Positions 29,585 to 38,446 of a stretch of DNA of 38,880 nt are shown here, piece by piece. The notes below the pieces were generated by a model. It ran no database searches. It was given only the letters and a program-made list of their open reading frames with translations, and was not told the origin of the DNA. This stretch comes from a virus, in the IMG/VR virus record IMGVR_UViG_3300022594_000012, positions 1 to 38,880 of that record; one strand, written 5' to 3'. The first letter of the stretch is position 1, and the number at the start of each line of letters is the position of its first letter. The position numbers were made by a program, and so were the translations under genes.

Positions 29585-30849
29585 TGTCAGTATCTCAAGT
29601 ATCATCAGTTAGAGGAAACATTCTTGTTTCTGATTTAAACAGTAGAATTGCTCAACTACGACAGGACATAGTTGACAAAGATACTCAAATCGCAGCCCGT
29701 ACCCTTATAGCACCTCCAAATGACCCAGACTTAATTGACCTACAAAATCAAAGAGCGGCTAAGTTAAGTCAAATTGCTCAACTACAAAGCCAACTTGATT
29801 CCTTAACTACTAACAATAGTCAGAGTAGTTTTATTGCAACGAAGGCTGCTGCTGACTCTGGAACATCCTACGTTCCCGGTTCTTTTATGAACACTAATGG
29901 CTATAACCTTGGACATGTTCAAAAACCAAGTAACGTTTTGCAGTATAACGTCCCCAGTGTAGTTGATGCTTATTACAGTACCCGTACTGACTTTCTAACT
30001 GCTGCAGGATTTTCTTCAGATAGGCCTGGAACTGTAGCGTCGGCTAGTGAGCTATGGTCTGGCTCTAAATCTAGCAAGGGAATGATTGTTGCGTATGTTC
30101 CTCCAGCAAACACAGTTGACTATCAAGGTGGCACAGCACCTTCTAGCTCTGTTATTACAGCGGGAACTAATTACGGATTCCAGTTTATGTATAACCCAGC
30201 AACAATAAGTATGAGCTACTCAGGTATCCCAAACGTTGACCAGGGCTACGAGATTAGTGGCCAAGATAAGTTTGTTATGTATGGCACTAACGTTACTCAG
30301 AGTAGCATTGGTTTTCAACTTCTTATTAATCGCATGTTCGATATGAAGTACTACAACTCTGATGGAACGCTAAAGTCTGGTGGACAAAAAGCATACGGAG
30401 GTAAACAGCCTTCTGCAACTGACCTGCAGCAAATTTTTACCATGGGAACTATGTACGACGTAGAGTACCTACTAAGAACACTTCTTGGGTATACCTTAAA
30501 AAGCTTTTTGAGACCAGGAGCAACTGCTGATATGGGCTATCTGGGTGCTCGTCCTGTAGAGCTTCACTTAGGTAAGAACCTCCGCTACTTAGGTACTGTT
30601 ACTACTCTTCAGGTAGACCACGTAATCTTTAACGAGCAGATGGTCCCACTGTTTACTAACGTTCAAATTGGCTTCAACCGTCTACCAGATTACCCGCTTA
30701 TCAAAACTGGTGCTACTACACCTCCTACTCCGCAGCTGCAGCCGCCAACGCTATACACTGGCGAAGGCGAACTTCCTGGAATGGACGCAGGTGACCTTGG
30801 AATTGGTGGCCTTGGCGGCGGTGGCGGCAAGAATGCATACATTAACTAG
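29584..30849 (+). CDS. Baseplate hub / tube-initiator-like protein
   Basis: Starts at TAATG after the tape measure; 421 residues. Residues 15-80 are a coiled coil (NSRIAQLRQDIVDKDTQIAA; KLSQIAQLQSQLDS). The main part contains YGFQFMYNPATISMSYSG (195-215 region), QSSIGFQLLINRMFDMKYY, VEYLLRTLLGYTLKSF and ELHLGKNLRYLG, followed by VIFNEQMVPLFTNVQIGF. The F-NP-TI motif recalls the tube-initiator proteins (CIS tube/Afp7-like) that pair with a LysM protein. The end is Gly-rich. It lies directly before the LysM gene, which fits that pairing. Confidence 0.7.
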   Translation: MSVSQVSSVRGNILVSDLNSRIAQLRQDIVDKDTQIAARTLIAPPNDPDLIDLQNQRAAKLSQIAQLQSQLDSLTTNNSQSSFIATKAAADSGTSYVPGSFMNTNGYNLGHVQKPSNVLQYNVPSVVDAYYSTRTDFLTAAGFSSDRPGTVASASELWSGSKSSKGMIVAYVPPANTVDYQGGTAPSSSVITAGTNYGFQFMYNPATISMSYSGIPNVDQGYEISGQDKFVMYGTNVTQSSIGFQLLINRMFDMKYYNSDGTLKSGGQKAYGGKQPSATDLQQIFTMGTMYDVEYLLRTLLGYTLKSFLRPGATADMGYLGARPVELHLGKNLRYLGTVTTLQVDHVIFNEQMVPLFTNVQIGFNRLPDYPLIKTGATTPPTPQLQPPTLYTGEGELPGMDAGDLGIGGLGGGGGKNAYIN

Positions 30850-30856
30850 GTGAGAC

Positions 30857-31132
30857 ATGATTTATTCAGATAGCAGATACGCAACGGGAATTGTTCTGAA
30901 GGCTCAGGACGCTAGAAGTGGTGACTATGTTACCGCTGTTTATCGTGACTGGCCGGTAATTAATTCTCAGTTTTATTACTACACTTGGGTTGAAGGTGAC
31001 CGACTTGACCAGGTTGCTAACCTCCTTCTTGGTAGTGCTTCCTTCTGGTGGCGAATTATGGACCTTAATCCAGAGTATCTTGACCCATTCAGCATTCCAG
31101 TTGGTGCTGTAATTAGGATTCCTAGTGTCTAG
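30857..31132 (+). CDS. LysM-domain baseplate protein (gp53-like)
   Basis: AGGTGAG precedes ATG; 91 residues. A LysM-like domain fills the C-terminal half: YYYTWVEGDRLDQVANLLLG (40-59), then SFWWRIMDLNPEYLDPFSIP and VGAVIRIPSV. In contractile phages this small protein (T4 gp53 type) bridges hub and wedge of the baseplate, rather than binding peptidoglycan. It overlaps the next gene by eight bases. Confidence 0.85.
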   Translation: MIYSDSRYATGIVLKAQDARSGDYVTAVYRDWPVINSQFYYYTWVEGDRLDQVANLLLGSASFWWRIMDLNPEYLDPFSIPVGAVIRIPSV

Positions 31133-32411
31133 TTTGGTTCATAATAAATTTAGAAAAGGTACTAACTTTACAGTTAGTTGGCCATCTGTGCCGTCCTTTG
31201 GGTTGCAGCCTTTGAGAATAGATTTAATTCAAAAGCAATATCATCACGATGTTGCTGTACTAGAGTACTCTATGGTTAGCCCTCTTTATTTTGATACTGT
31301 TAAAACTGGACTATTGGTTGAGTTTACCTGGACTCAAGAAGGTTTGAGTAGAACTTGGATTGGCTACGTATCGTCTATTGACCGAGTAGTAAATAGCCGT
31401 CGTGATATTAGAATGAAAATCCACTGTGTTGGTGCTAGCTACCCACTAAAGCAGCGAGTTACTAGGGTATTCCAAAACTCAACTATTCCAGAAGCTGTAG
31501 AGGTTATATCAAAAGAATTCGGGTTTAATTACCGTGGCGTAAATGATAGTAGGAGATTTCCTCAGCTTACTATGGCGGGTCACTCATACTGGGAGTGGAT
31601 GCACGAACAGGCTAAAAGAATTGGTTATGTCCTTGTTGTTGATGGTACTAACCTGACGTTTAAGCCAACAGATGATGTTATTAATGAGCATTTTAGTACT
31701 ACCCCAGTAATGAGCTATGACCCTACTCCAACAACTTTAAATAACCTATATTTAGATAGAACTCTGGACTACTTTAAAGCACTCAATGGCGAGCACATTG
31801 AAACTGCTAAAGAACTGCGTATGAACAAGATTGTTGGTGGTGTCGACCCTGTTACTAATGAGGTTATAGTGTCTACCTCTCAGCCTAATACTCTTGGAAA
31901 CTCAATTAGAGATAACGTTAGTGACGTTTTATTTGATGAGTATAAGACTACTGAAGTTGCGAATGGTGGTAACGCCGTAATTCAAGCTGCAACTGGTAGG
32001 GCTCAGATGGCTCGCTTTAATTTGCCTGCTGAAGCAAAAGGTCAGGGTGACCCTAGATTAGTGCCTTTTGGAACAGTGATTATAGCTGGAACCGGCGAAT
32101 TAACTGACGGATATTGGATTGTTGAGGAAGTAACTCATTCAATTCACCGCTCTGGGGACTATATGGCTAGTTTAAAAATTGCTACAGATGGCTTAGGAAA
32201 TACTAGCCAATCGACGTTTAGAAGCAGAGATAATAGTACTGTTGGCAGTGTAAACTTAAATGAGGCTCTTAAAAATAAAGGCAAACACTCTAGGTTGTTC
32301 TCTAGAGAAGATGCTAGGCCTGTATTTTTTCATAACGTTGTTAAAGTAGATAACCAGGGTTTTAATCGTACTCCTGCATCATGGAGGAGTGGAAAGGCTA
32401 AGGCTAGATAA
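31125..32411 (+). CDS. Baseplate hub protein, gpD/gp27-like
   Basis: GTG 31125 (428 residues) overlaps the LysM gene; TTG 31134 is an alternative start. NFTVSWPSVPSFGLQPLRID and VLEYSMVSPLYFDTVKTG, then VEFTWTQEGLSRTWIGYVSS resemble the first hub barrel; LKQRVTRVFQNSTIPEAVEV, and GHSYWEWMHEQAKRIGYVLV are the typical gpD/VgrG-type middle part. It forms the trimeric hub to which the spike binds. Codons are A/T-ending, as in other low-copy baseplate genes. The end shares a base with the next ATG. Confidence 0.85.
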   Translation: MSSLVHNKFRKGTNFTVSWPSVPSFGLQPLRIDLIQKQYHHDVAVLEYSMVSPLYFDTVKTGLLVEFTWTQEGLSRTWIGYVSSIDRVVNSRRDIRMKIHCVGASYPLKQRVTRVFQNSTIPEAVEVISKEFGFNYRGVNDSRRFPQLTMAGHSYWEWMHEQAKRIGYVLVVDGTNLTFKPTDDVINEHFSTTPVMSYDPTPTTLNNLYLDRTLDYFKALNGEHIETAKELRMNKIVGGVDPVTNEVIVSTSQPNTLGNSIRDNVSDVLFDEYKTTEVANGGNAVIQAATGRAQMARFNLPAEAKGQGDPRLVPFGTVIIAGTGELTDGYWIVEEVTHSIHRSGDYMASLKIATDGLGNTSQSTFRSRDNSTVGSVNLNEALKNKGKHSRLFSREDARPVFFHNVVKVDNQGFNRTPASWRSGKAKAR

Positions 32412-32833
32412 TGGCTAATCAAAATCCTATCGAATATGCTATAAAATTGCCTTTTTCTTTCGATAGCTATGGCAACGTTTACAAAACAAGTAACCAAAAC
32501 GAGATATGGAAAGACAGAGTAATTTCGGCTTTGGGTACTGCTGCGGGTGAGCGAGTAATGCGCTCGGACTATGGAACAAAAATTCCATCACTGTTTTTTG
32601 ATACTCAGGATGCACTTGTGGCAGGAATTACTAAGGAAATTACCGCTGTTTTTGCTAGCTATCTTCCTCTACTAACCTTGCTAGGTGTGAGGGTTGCTTA
32701 CGATGAGCTAACTGGCCAAATGACTGCAGACGTTAGCTATAAACTTCCAAATCAGACTTCTGACATAACTTCGGTAAACCTAAGCTCTGTAATAATTAAC
32801 AAAGCTAATCCCCCATATGAGGAGAAACTATGA
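32411..32833 (+). CDS. Baseplate wedge protein, gp25-like
   Basis: Starts at TAATG; 140 residues. It contains the family core GTAAGERVMRSDYGTKIPSL (42-61) with Glu47-Arg48 and the D-Y-G turn, after the helix EIWKDRVISAL. The C-terminal beta part is VRVAYDELTGQMTADVSY. gp25-like proteins start sheath assembly on the baseplate. Followed by an ATGA overlap and GAGGAG for the wedge J gene. Confidence 0.88.
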   Translation: MANQNPIEYAIKLPFSFDSYGNVYKTSNQNEIWKDRVISALGTAAGERVMRSDYGTKIPSLFFDTQDALVAGITKEITAVFASYLPLLTLLGVRVAYDELTGQMTADVSYKLPNQTSDITSVNLSSVIINKANPPYEEKL

Positions 32834-35169
32834 CCACTCCATCAAGCAATATCCCCGTCTCAGTAGACTACACGAGTCGTGATTACTACTCACTTCGTGA
32901 TGCACTAATCAATCGTGTTATTGCTAGAGTTGGCCAGAACAGGTGGACTGGAAATGACCCATCTGACTTTGGTGTAGCTCTTATTGAATCATTTGCGTAT
33001 ATGGGTGACCTGGTCAACTACTATATTGACCGAGTGGCTAATGAGTCCTATTTGGGAACAGCTACTCAGAGACAAAACGTTTTGAATCTTGCTTCCATGA
33101 TTGGGTATACAGCGGGTGGGTATACTTCAGCAGTTGCCAACGTTACCTTAACAACTATCGGTGGATACAACGCCCCGATTGGTGCCTCACAACTTACCGG
33201 TGGAATAGCTAGAATAGTAACCGCTAACGATAATACATTTGCTGAAGGCGATAAAATTGTTGTATATGGTCGTGACCGCTCTGAGTACAATGGCTTGGTT
33301 ACTATCACAGGAAAACCTCTTGGAACAAACGAAATTGAGTATGTTCCTGCAAGTTTTTCAGTTACTGCTTCAGGTGACGGTGCAGCTGTAACCTACACAA
33401 CCACAGGGTCTCACACTTTATTATTGGGACAAATTGTAACTATTAGTGGATTCACGGGTGGCTCTGCTGGGTTTAACCTTGCAAATAAAACAATAACCGG
33501 TGTTACTGATACAACGTTTACGGTAGCAGGAACGCCATCTGGCTCATCTACCGGTAGCGGAATAGTTGTGTACGCTGACATTGCCACATCTTCTGATGTC
33601 GGAGGATTTGTTCACAGTGTTGGATTTGCAAATGTTCCTGCGGGAACCCAAATAGTTGCTGACGTAACGCAAGACAACACCGTTACTCAACTTATTTTTA
33701 CTACATTGGCTCAGGCAAGTGTGCCGTTTATTAACCCTAATGGAACTGTAGGAACTACTACTGTTCTAGCTAGACATGGAATAGATGTTGCTACGCTTCC
33801 TGGTAACCAGGCAAGTACCGCAATTAGCCCCGACATTAATGGAGAGCTAATTGGTTACTCGTCAGGTTTGCCAGACCAATCATTTTCTTTGCTTGAAACT
33901 GAAGTGGATATTTCAACCATTAAGATTTATGTTGAAAATGGTAACGCGTTTGAGACTTGGACTTCTGTCCAGCATCTTGAAGACCATTTGGGGACTGACA
34001 AGGTATTTAAAGTAGTTATTGATGGTGACTATAATATTTATATTCAGTTCGGTGATGGTATTGGCGGAGCAATTCCAACTGCGGGTAACCGCATCAAGGC
34101 GTCATACTTTGTTGGTGCTGGGCTAATCGGTAACATTCCTAAAGGCTCGATGACATCTATATACGATGTTCCTGGAGCAACAGGCACCACTAAAACCCTA
34201 ATTATGTCTAAAGTAATTCCAGCAAACCTAGACGCCGCGACTGGCGGTGAGATGCCTGAAACCCTTGACAGTATTAGGCACAATGCTCCTAGGGCTCTTC
34301 GTGCTCTTACTAGAGCGGTTACTCTTGAGGACTTTGCAAACTTGGCTGTCTCTATCCCACAGGTTGGAAAGGCAAATGCTGTTGCAGCATTGCCAACTTC
34401 AGTATCTGTGTATATTGCCCCCGAGAGAAGTTCCGGAAATTCAGAGGCTACCCCAGGCATAGATAACACTGGAACGGTAACCTCTTCTTTGGTTACTTTG
34501 AAGGGGTTGGTGGCTGGTTACCTCTCAGATAAAGTTCAAATTGGAACTACTGTTAACGTTCTAGACCCAAGATATACTTTTGTGCATATTAAAATTCAAT
34601 ACTCAAAGGTTAGTAGCTATTCCCAGGCAGATATTGAGGCAGCAATTAAAGCAAAATTATTGACAGAGTATTCTTACGAAAACCTTGATTTTCAAGCTAC
34701 AATCACCCCCCAAAGTATTGAGAATGATTTACGGTCAATTGATGGCATTACTAATATTTACATCAGTGACCTTGGTACGGTAGATAGCAGCGGCCGTAAT
34801 ACCCTTGCCGGTGCTCCAGATGAAATTTTTGTTTTTTCAACAAACTCGACATATCTGAATTTGCGGGCTGCAAATACTACTACTGGGTTGAATGGCCTAC
34901 AACTTGTAGCTGGTACTACGCTAGCGTTAACACCGGCGTTTAACCCTAGTATATTTGTGTATACTGCTGCCACATCAAACTCTTCTGTCAATGTTACGGC
35001 AACAAGCTCAGATTCTGGACAAAGCATTTCTATTTCTGGTTTGAACACTGGAAGCGGGGCTTCAAGAACAGTATCTTTGTCTACTGGAAATAACACCATA
35101 CCGGTAGTCGTTACTGCTGCGGACGGTGTTTCAACCCAGACCTATACTGTAACGGTTGTTAAGTCATGA
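32830..35169 (+). CDS. Baseplate wedge protein, J/gp6-like, with extra beta modules and cadherin-like end
   Basis: ATGA overlap and GAGGAG upstream; 779 residues. The start YTSRDYYSLRDALINRV and SDFGVALIESFAYMGDLVNY, then ATQRQNVLNLASMIGYTAGG is diagnostic of J-like wedge proteins; later RALTRAVTLEDFANLAVSIP and the C-terminal wedge part with SYSQADIEAAIKAKLL agree. Two copies of a beta module (about 108-172 and 176-250) are inserted early. Residues 674-779 are a cadherin-like beta sandwich (LQLVAGTTLALTPAFNPSIF; TVSLSTGNNTIPVVVTAADG; TYTVTV). So the wedge probably carries surface decorations. The stop overlaps the next start as ATGA. Confidence 0.92.
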   Translation: MTTPSSNIPVSVDYTSRDYYSLRDALINRVIARVGQNRWTGNDPSDFGVALIESFAYMGDLVNYYIDRVANESYLGTATQRQNVLNLASMIGYTAGGYTSAVANVTLTTIGGYNAPIGASQLTGGIARIVTANDNTFAEGDKIVVYGRDRSEYNGLVTITGKPLGTNEIEYVPASFSVTASGDGAAVTYTTTGSHTLLLGQIVTISGFTGGSAGFNLANKTITGVTDTTFTVAGTPSGSSTGSGIVVYADIATSSDVGGFVHSVGFANVPAGTQIVADVTQDNTVTQLIFTTLAQASVPFINPNGTVGTTTVLARHGIDVATLPGNQASTAISPDINGELIGYSSGLPDQSFSLLETEVDISTIKIYVENGNAFETWTSVQHLEDHLGTDKVFKVVIDGDYNIYIQFGDGIGGAIPTAGNRIKASYFVGAGLIGNIPKGSMTSIYDVPGATGTTKTLIMSKVIPANLDAATGGEMPETLDSIRHNAPRALRALTRAVTLEDFANLAVSIPQVGKANAVAALPTSVSVYIAPERSSGNSEATPGIDNTGTVTSSLVTLKGLVAGYLSDKVQIGTTVNVLDPRYTFVHIKIQYSKVSSYSQADIEAAIKAKLLTEYSYENLDFQATITPQSIENDLRSIDGITNIYISDLGTVDSSGRNTLAGAPDEIFVFSTNSTYLNLRAANTTTGLNGLQLVAGTTLALTPAFNPSIFVYTAATSNSSVNVTATSSDSGQSISISGLNTGSGASRTVSLSTGNNTIPVVVTAADGVSTQTYTVTVVKS

Positions 35170-35585
35170 TAAAAGATTCTGCTGGTAATCAAAGATTTTA
35201 CGGCATATACAGAGCTGTAGTTTTTGACAACAAGGACCCCAATAATCAGGGAAGACTTCGCCTTCGTATTCCTCAAGTTTTGGCAAACACGCCAACTGGC
35301 TGGGTTTGGCCAAGTAATCCTGCGGGAGTAACTGTTGGTACTCCGGAAATTGGCCAAGGTATTTGGGCAATGTTTGAAGGTGGCGACCCTTCTCACCCAA
35401 TGTGGGTTGGTGTTTTTGGTAAAGAAATGGGCTCACATACCAATGTTGCAATCAAACCTGCGCCCTCTAGTAAGGCCTTGCCATCAAACGTAAAGGTCTT
35501 ATATAACGAAGATGGCAGTAAAAGTATTGACCTTATTAACAGTTTAATTAGCGTTGCGTCGGTTATTGACGGCGGAAGCGCGTAA
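35166..35585 (+). CDS. Baseplate spike protein with gp5-type OB fold
   Basis: 139 residues, starting at ATGA. IYRAVVFDNKDPNNQGRLRL and RIPQVLANTPTGWVWPSNPA, then GQGIWAMFEGGDPSHPMWVG are the standard gp5/VgrG OB-fold motifs. There is no lysozyme domain or long needle; the C-terminus is short and ends SLISVASVIDGGSA. The same ending occurs in the next protein (SIVAGVIDGGTP). It probably sits on the hub encoded at 31125 and leads the puncture. Confidence 0.85.
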   Translation: MIKDSAGNQRFYGIYRAVVFDNKDPNNQGRLRLRIPQVLANTPTGWVWPSNPAGVTVGTPEIGQGIWAMFEGGDPSHPMWVGVFGKEMGSHTNVAIKPAPSSKALPSNVKVLYNEDGSKSIDLINSLISVASVIDGGSA

Positions 35586-35611
35586 AATAATAAAGAAGCC
35601 TAGGAGAAAAA

Positions 35612-36652
35612 ATGGCTAATTACCCAAGAGTTGCCGTGTCGTTTACTGACAGAGTTGATGAGCGGGATACAGTAGTTGCACTTGATGTAAACTCGCTTTA
35701 CTATGAAGTTGCCGCTATTGCTACTGATTTAGGTGCTGGAACAACCAGTATGGGCAGTAGCACGCCGGGCCTAAAATACAGTGCTGCTTGGGGTATTGGG
35801 TCGTTTGATTCAACTATAACCACTTGGAACGGTGGTTTACAGGCTCGTATACAAAATATTGAAAATGGTCTATACAAAACATATTACGGCAGCTTAGACA
35901 TTACTGGTAAAGATGGCTTTAACACAATAAAAAGTCTTAATGCAAAAAACGTTGGTCTAACAATTCTTCAGGGAACCGTAACTTCTGCTACAGTAACCTA
36001 TGGCGCGTCTGATGGAACTACAATCAGCTATAACGCGTCTAACACGTTTACTGTAGGACAAAAAGTTACTGTTACTGGTTTAGGAATTGCTACTGGCAGC
36101 CCACTAAACTTGTCTCAACAGACCATCACTTCCTTAATTGGCTCAGCACCTACGTATGCTGGGTTTACTATGGCTTCGCCTACTGTAACTGGAGTTACTG
36201 CGGCTACTGTTGGTGGAAGTACTTCTCTAAATGTTACTGGAGACATTAGCCAGGTATTTACTGGTATGCAAATTATTGGTACTGGCATAGTTTCAGGAAC
36301 TAAGGTTTCTGGAGTCAGCGGTCAAGTTGTCCAAATGGATACTGCTGCAAGTAGCAGCAGCAGTGGAAGTGTAAGCATTACCTTTAAAGTTATTGGAACT
36401 TCTAGCGGTACCGGCTCGGCAACAGCATATCAAACCACATCACTGCAAGAGTGGCAAAAAGATGGTGGAACTGTAGTTGCCTCAATTAGCCCAGATGGAA
36501 ACCTACTTGCTGTAGGAACTGCAGCAATTGGTGGTAATACATCTGTTGGTGGAACATTGTCGGTTACCAAAGCCGCTACATTTAGCGATGTAGTCAACAT
36601 CTCTGGTGCGGTTTCGATTGTTGCCGGTGTCATTGATGGCGGAACCCCATAA
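35612..36652 (+). CDS. Baseplate-associated fibre-like protein with two beta modules
   Basis: AGGAG precedes ATG; 346 residues. The N-terminal part (VSFTDRVDERDTVVALDVNS) and LQARIQNIENGLYKTYYGSL, are probably attachment parts. Residues 120-190 carry one module type (NTFTVGQKVTVTGLGIA) and 196-262 the other (SQVFTGMQIIGTGIVSGTKV). The C-terminal part has ASISPDGNLLAVGTAAIGGN and TLSVTKAATFSDVVNI, a common phage fibre pattern, ending with VIDGGTP as in the spike gene upstream. The combination suggests a surface protein attached to the baseplate. Confidence 0.75.
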   Translation: MANYPRVAVSFTDRVDERDTVVALDVNSLYYEVAAIATDLGAGTTSMGSSTPGLKYSAAWGIGSFDSTITTWNGGLQARIQNIENGLYKTYYGSLDITGKDGFNTIKSLNAKNVGLTILQGTVTSATVTYGASDGTTISYNASNTFTVGQKVTVTGLGIATGSPLNLSQQTITSLIGSAPTYAGFTMASPTVTGVTAATVGGSTSLNVTGDISQVFTGMQIIGTGIVSGTKVSGVSGQVVQMDTAASSSSSGSVSITFKVIGTSSGTGSATAYQTTSLQEWQKDGGTVVASISPDGNLLAVGTAAIGGNTSVGGTLSVTKAATFSDVVNISGAVSIVAGVIDGGTP

Positions 36653-36665
36653 TTAAGGAATAGCC

Positions 36666-38165
36666 TTGGCTAAGTATAATGATTTTAAGTATGGTTCTGG
36701 CAAAACCTATGGCGACATTTCTGTTGCGGCAAACTCTGTTGCTCCGTTTATTGCATATGCGGAAAACTACGGCGTAGTTAAGTTAACTTGGACTAATCCA
36801 ACTACTAACTCAGGCTCTACAATTTCTAGGGGTAGGATTGTTAGGAACCAATATGCCTATCCTGAAACTCCAGATGATGGCGTAATTATTTATGACTCTA
36901 CCTCGGTTGAAGGCAACTCTCAGGGCTATCCTGATAGCACTAACCTGTCCAGTGGGAGGTTTGTGTTTTACTCATTTTGGATACAATTTTCAGATAATAG
37001 TTGGCAATTAGTTGATACTACTGAGACTCTGGTTCCCTCTAGACACTCATCTAGAATTTATCCTAAATTTACTGATGAAAATAACCAGCAAGTTCCAGCG
37101 GACATTCTTCTTCAGACAACTCACGAGCGATTCTTGAGCTATATTCCTCGAGTATTTACATCATCTAGCAGTTTGTTAGATGCTCCAGATGAGACAAGTG
37201 ATTTGTCTTTGTTTTTGCAAGGATTCTCATTCACCATTGATGAGTTCTTAACTTATGGACAGCTAGTTCTTCCGGGCTTAAGTGGAAAGTACACAAACAG
37301 TGGAATTCTAAAACTTCAAGGTGACCAGCTAGGTGTAGCTAGGGACCCGCAAGGTTTGACTAAAACTCAAAAGTACCTAGTAAGAGACGCTGTATATATC
37401 TACTCTAAAAAGGGTACGACTGCTGGTCTCACAAGGTTTATATCAGCTCTAACAAATTACTCCCCAACAATTGGCGTCGGCCCTAACATGATGTTGTCTT
37501 TGCAAAATAGTACTTTCTATAATGGCACAGGTTTTTGGAAAGCATCAGTTGGAACAACTTTATCGGCAATTAATGGGACTACACCAACACCGGGTGGTAG
37601 CGAATCAGTCGTAGATACTACGTGGATTGCACAGTACGACTGTACTTCGGTAACTGGATATCCTACTATGAACTTGGGTACAGAATCTCCTATTTCTCAG
37701 GGAATTCCAGTGACTGCTGGTACTGAATACACTTTAAGCTATTACTTAAAAAGCAATAACTCTTCTGCGCGTGTTTATGGTCAAGCAATATTGTGGTTTG
37801 ACCAGCATGGGAAACAAATACAACAGTCAATCGATGTCTCTGGTCAATCCACTTCCACTAGCTGGGCAAAGAAAACATACGCAGTTACGGCACCTACTGG
37901 TGCTGTCTTTGCTGCAATTAGCATGGTGTTTATTGCTGGCTACGTTTACTATTTGGATAGAGTTCAATTTGCATCTTCTTTGTTTACTGGCTACTCAGAA
38001 GCTCGAGCAATAAACATCATCATTCCTTCATCAACCTACTTTACTCAGACCAGGCTACAGAAAGTTCCTCGACTTCTTTTTGAATTACCTAAGTATTTGC
38101 CTATTAACACCGCTTATTTTGTGACTTCTCCGAATGGGCTTGAAGGTTCTGGCATTACCTCGTAA
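36666..38165 (+). CDS. Tail protein I-like baseplate protein with carbohydrate-binding-like domain
   Basis: Start TTG 36666 with AAGGAA upstream; 499 residues. Residues 20-120 look like a fibronectin-type or Ig-like domain (GVVKLTWTNPTTNSGSTISR; FVFYSFWIQFSDNSWQLVD). Residues 150-270 match tail protein I: HERFLSYIPRVF, FLQGFSFTIDEFLTY, LKLQGDQLGVARDPQGLT, TAGLTRFISALTNY. Residues about 274-445 resemble a jelly-roll carbohydrate-binding module (NSTFYNGTGFWKASVGTT; YTLSYYLKSNNSSARVYGQA; WFDQHGKQI), which may bind cell-surface sugars. It connects wedge and fibres. Confidence 0.75.
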   Translation: MAKYNDFKYGSGKTYGDISVAANSVAPFIAYAENYGVVKLTWTNPTTNSGSTISRGRIVRNQYAYPETPDDGVIIYDSTSVEGNSQGYPDSTNLSSGRFVFYSFWIQFSDNSWQLVDTTETLVPSRHSSRIYPKFTDENNQQVPADILLQTTHERFLSYIPRVFTSSSSLLDAPDETSDLSLFLQGFSFTIDEFLTYGQLVLPGLSGKYTNSGILKLQGDQLGVARDPQGLTKTQKYLVRDAVYIYSKKGTTAGLTRFISALTNYSPTIGVGPNMMLSLQNSTFYNGTGFWKASVGTTLSAINGTTPTPGGSESVVDTTWIAQYDCTSVTGYPTMNLGTESPISQGIPVTAGTEYTLSYYLKSNNSSARVYGQAILWFDQHGKQIQQSIDVSGQSTSTSWAKKTYAVTAPTGAVFAAISMVFIAGYVYYLDRVQFASSLFTGYSEARAINIIIPSSTYFTQTRLQKVPRLLFELPKYLPINTAYFVTSPNGLEGSGITS

Positions 38166-38168
38166 GAT

Positions 38169-38435
38169 ATGTCTATGGATATATTTTTTCTAACTCTAAT
38201 AGTAGGTATGGCGACAGGCTTTGTGCTTGAGCTTGTGGTAACCATTCTTAGCACGGTAATATCTGCGAGGATTCTTCGCATGGTTTTGATACTACCTGCT
38301 TCGTACACCGCGGCTTATTTTTTGGCCATACCATTCCCTGAATTGTGGGTTGTTGGGGCCGCAGCTAGCTTCTTGACATTGCTAGTGTTGCGCTGGTTAG
38401 ATAAACCTGTTACGATTCAAAATATTCGTCGTTAA
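38169..38435 (+). CDS. Small membrane protein, about three helices
   Basis: 88 residues from ATG 38169 (ATG 38175 also possible), three bases after the previous stop, no clear ribosome site. Hydrophobic stretches cover about residues 5-30 (IFFLTLIVGMATGFVLELVV), 38-55 (MVLILPASYTAAYFLAIP) and 60-76 (VVGAAASFLTLLVL). The C-terminus is basic (RWLDKPVTIQNIRR). It may be a holin far from the endolysin or a membrane protein of another kind. Its neighbours are a structural gene and a regulator. Confidence 0.7.
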   Translation: MSMDIFFLTLIVGMATGFVLELVVTILSTVISARILRMVLILPASYTAAYFLAIPFPELWVVGAAASFLTLLVLRWLDKPVTIQNIRR

Positions 38436-38446
38436 GAAAGGTTCAA

